From assembly GCA_017052515.1 (NCBI GenBank), contig JAFHKR010000039.1, positions 2,037,767-2,101,766 on the forward strand: 64,000 nt of DNA, in the 5' to 3' direction. Under the pieces are notes generated by a model. It saw only the letters and a program-made list of their open reading frames with translations, searched no databases and was not told the origin of the DNA. Made by a program: the position numbers and the translations under genes. The stretch is from Fictibacillus nanhaiensis (lineage in GTDB: Bacteria; Bacillota; Bacilli; Bacillales; Fictibacillaceae). Shown piece by piece: positions 62,832 to 64,000 of the stretch; within the stretch, counting starts at the first letter, position 1; every line of letters begins with the position of its first letter.

Positions 62832-63833
62832 ATGAGGAAATTTTCAGTCCTGTTCCTCACTCTGACAGCCCTTCTTATAACCTTTCTTCCGGAAAGAAAT
62901 AGTGAGGCCGCAGAGCGATTTACGAAAGAAGACGTGGAACGGCTTAGCCTTTATAAAAAAATGGAGTCTGTTACGCTCATTCCATGGCATTACTTTGCAG
63001 GTGTAGACCAATATGAAAGAAGCGTAAGAAAAGCGAGAAGAGATCTTCCTGCCAGAAAAGGATTAGTCGGCATTTATTTTTCTCCTTTGCAATGGTCTGG
63101 ACCAATAAATCCAACCATGGACGATACCAACCCTGAACGTATTTCAATGCTTGGAGGTATTGGAAAAGACGGTAACAATGATGGTATTGCTGATCGAAAC
63201 AACGATGAAGACATTCTGTTTACATTTAGTGAGATCATTAAAAAGCATGGGCATGATATAGAAAATTTCAGAATTGGTCTTTGGAGCTATTACCAACGAG
63301 ATAAAGCCGTAGATATTATTATGGAAAACGCAAAGATCTATGAGACCTATGGAACGGTTTCTCTAGACAAACACAGCTTTATCGTTCCATTAAGATCCAA
63401 CTATAGTTACCGAAGCACATGGGGTGACAGACGTGGATTTGGTGGATTACGCATTCATGAAGGTACAGATATATTTGCGAATTACGGTGTACCTGTTAAA
63501 GCGGTTTCCTATGGAATCGTTGAGATCAAAGGATGGAATCGATTTGGCGGATGGAGAATCGGTGTCCGAGATATCAATAATGTATATCATTATTACGCCC
63601 ATTTAGGCAGTTTCAATAAAGCGATTGAAAAAGGGACGATCGTAGAGCCCGGAATGGTACTCGGCTACGTAGGCAGTACAGGTTACGGACCTCCCGGAAC
63701 TTCTGGGAAATTCCCCCCTCATCTCCACTTTGGCATGTACCGTGACAACGGATATACAGAATGGGCATTTGACCCATATCCTTATTTAAAAGCATGGGAA
63801 CGTCAGGAGCGTATTAACAACAGACGAAGATAA
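62832..63833 (+). CDS. lytH: LytH (YunA): M23-family L-Ala-D-Glu peptidase of sporulation
   Basis: About 333 residues with an N-terminal signal (FSVLFLTLTALLITFLP). The C-terminal LytM/M23 domain has the zinc ligands in RIHEGTDIF (His and Asp) and HLHFGMYRDN (HxH), plus HYYAHLGSF. LytH makes the single L-Ala side chains of the spore cortex. The middle region holds a DGNNDGIADRNND stretch that looks like a calcium-binding loop. The start may be ATG 62832 or TTG 62823; AAAGGAGTGG lies upstream of both. Confidence 0.9.
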   Translation: MRKFSVLFLTLTALLITFLPERNSEAAERFTKEDVERLSLYKKMESVTLIPWHYFAGVDQYERSVRKARRDLPARKGLVGIYFSPLQWSGPINPTMDDTNPERISMLGGIGKDGNNDGIADRNNDEDILFTFSEIIKKHGHDIENFRIGLWSYYQRDKAVDIIMENAKIYETYGTVSLDKHSFIVPLRSNYSYRSTWGDRRGFGGLRIHEGTDIFANYGVPVKAVSYGIVEIKGWNRFGGWRIGVRDINNVYHYYAHLGSFNKAIEKGTIVEPGMVLGYVGSTGYGPPGTSGKFPPHLHFGMYRDNGYTEWAFDPYPYLKAWERQERINNRRR

Positions 63834-63843
63834 TGTTAGGTTA

Positions 63844-63872
63844 TAAAAAAAGGAGCTTAAGGGCTTCTTTTT
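63844..63872 (+). terminator. Probable terminator of lytH
   Basis: AAGGAGC and GGCTTCTT form a short imperfect stem followed by TTTTTTT. Confidence 0.6.
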
Positions 63873-63880
63873 TTATATGG

Positions 63881-64000
63881 CGCTCGTATTTTTCATATGG
63901 CGCTCGTATTTTTCATATGGCGCTCGTATTTTTCATATGGCGCTCGTATTTTTCATATGGCGCTCGTATTTTTCATATGGCGCTCGTATTTTTCATATGG
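63881..64000. repeat. Perfect 20-bp tandem repeat array running off the window
   Basis: Six exact head-to-tail copies of CGCTCGTATTTTTCATATGG, preceded by a partial unit (TATATGG at 63874-63880) with one change. No spacer lies between units, so it is not a CRISPR array. The array begins right after the lytH terminator and its far end is outside the window. Confidence 0.95.

Noticed and set aside
63881..64000. CRISPR array
   Set aside because: The 20-bp units are contiguous with no spacers and no cas genes are near.

Overview
The window is a stretch of low-GC Firmicute chromosome from a spore-forming Bacillaceae. The gene order follows the yug, yui, yum, yut and yun blocks of Bacillus subtilis closely: mstX/yugO-yugN-pgi-yugJ-yuzA-yugI, yuiF-pepA-yuiD-yuiC-yuiB-yuiA, ndh(yumB)-yumC, yutM-dapF-nupC(yutK)-yuzB-yutJ-yuzD-yutI, and yutH-yutG-yutF-yutE-yutD-yutC-lipA-lytH(yunA). 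Several genes point to sporulation: a PAS-type kinase resembling the Kin family, a Spo0E-like phosphatase, a YjcZ-type small protein, YutH, YutC and LytH. The genus cannot be fixed from the sequence alone; a Fictibacillus-like bacillus is my guess.

Layout. 1-4.8 kb: an amino-acid ABC transporter, a cytoplasmic three-PAS histidine kinase and a flavodoxin-type reductase. 4.9-12.6 kb: a Mistic (MstX) homologue, a SigI-like gene that has lost its sigma-2 region, its RsgI anti-sigma partner, a YugO-type K+ channel, yugN, pgi, an alcohol dehydrogenase, yuzA and the S1-domain protein YugI. 12.7-23.4 kb: asparagine synthetase, an aspartase-type lyase, small sporulation-type proteins, a hydrolase, a CvfC/YpgR protein, kynB-kynU and a CapA protein. 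23.4-33.7 kb: yui genes, a signal-less BtuF-like protein, a NUDIX hydrolase, type II NADH dehydrogenase with a Rex-like operator, ferredoxin-NADP reductase, and a structured leader with a terminator ahead of a small membrane protein.

33.7-43.8 kb: Fe-S carrier YutM, aminofutalosine synthase MqnE (menaquinone by the futalosine route), a nitroreductase/HxlR pair, dapF, an FMN riboswitch with an unusually long arm controlling the riboflavin transporter RibU, nucleoside transporter NupC, yuzB, yutJ, yuzD and yutI. 44-53.4 kb: a complete arginine operon argC-argJ-argB-argD-carA-carB-argF with a clear promoter overlapped by an ARG-box-like sequence. 53.5-64 kb: two NAD(P)-dependent dehydrogenases, the yut/yun genes, and a perfect 20-bp tandem array that runs off the window end.

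Mobile-like structure is limited to a dispersed intergenic element with GTTGATT/AATCAAC ends. It occurs here five times, in two sharp size classes (128 and 254-255 bp), plus one 24-bp remnant. I see no transposase, prophage, CRISPR array, rRNA or tRNA gene. The most noteworthy points are the shortened SigI paired with an RsgI whose cleavage-site Asn-Pro is Asp-Pro, the relocated Mistic gene, the modular dispersed repeat with co-varying ends, the expanded FMN riboswitch, and the unassigned structured leader near 33.4 kb.
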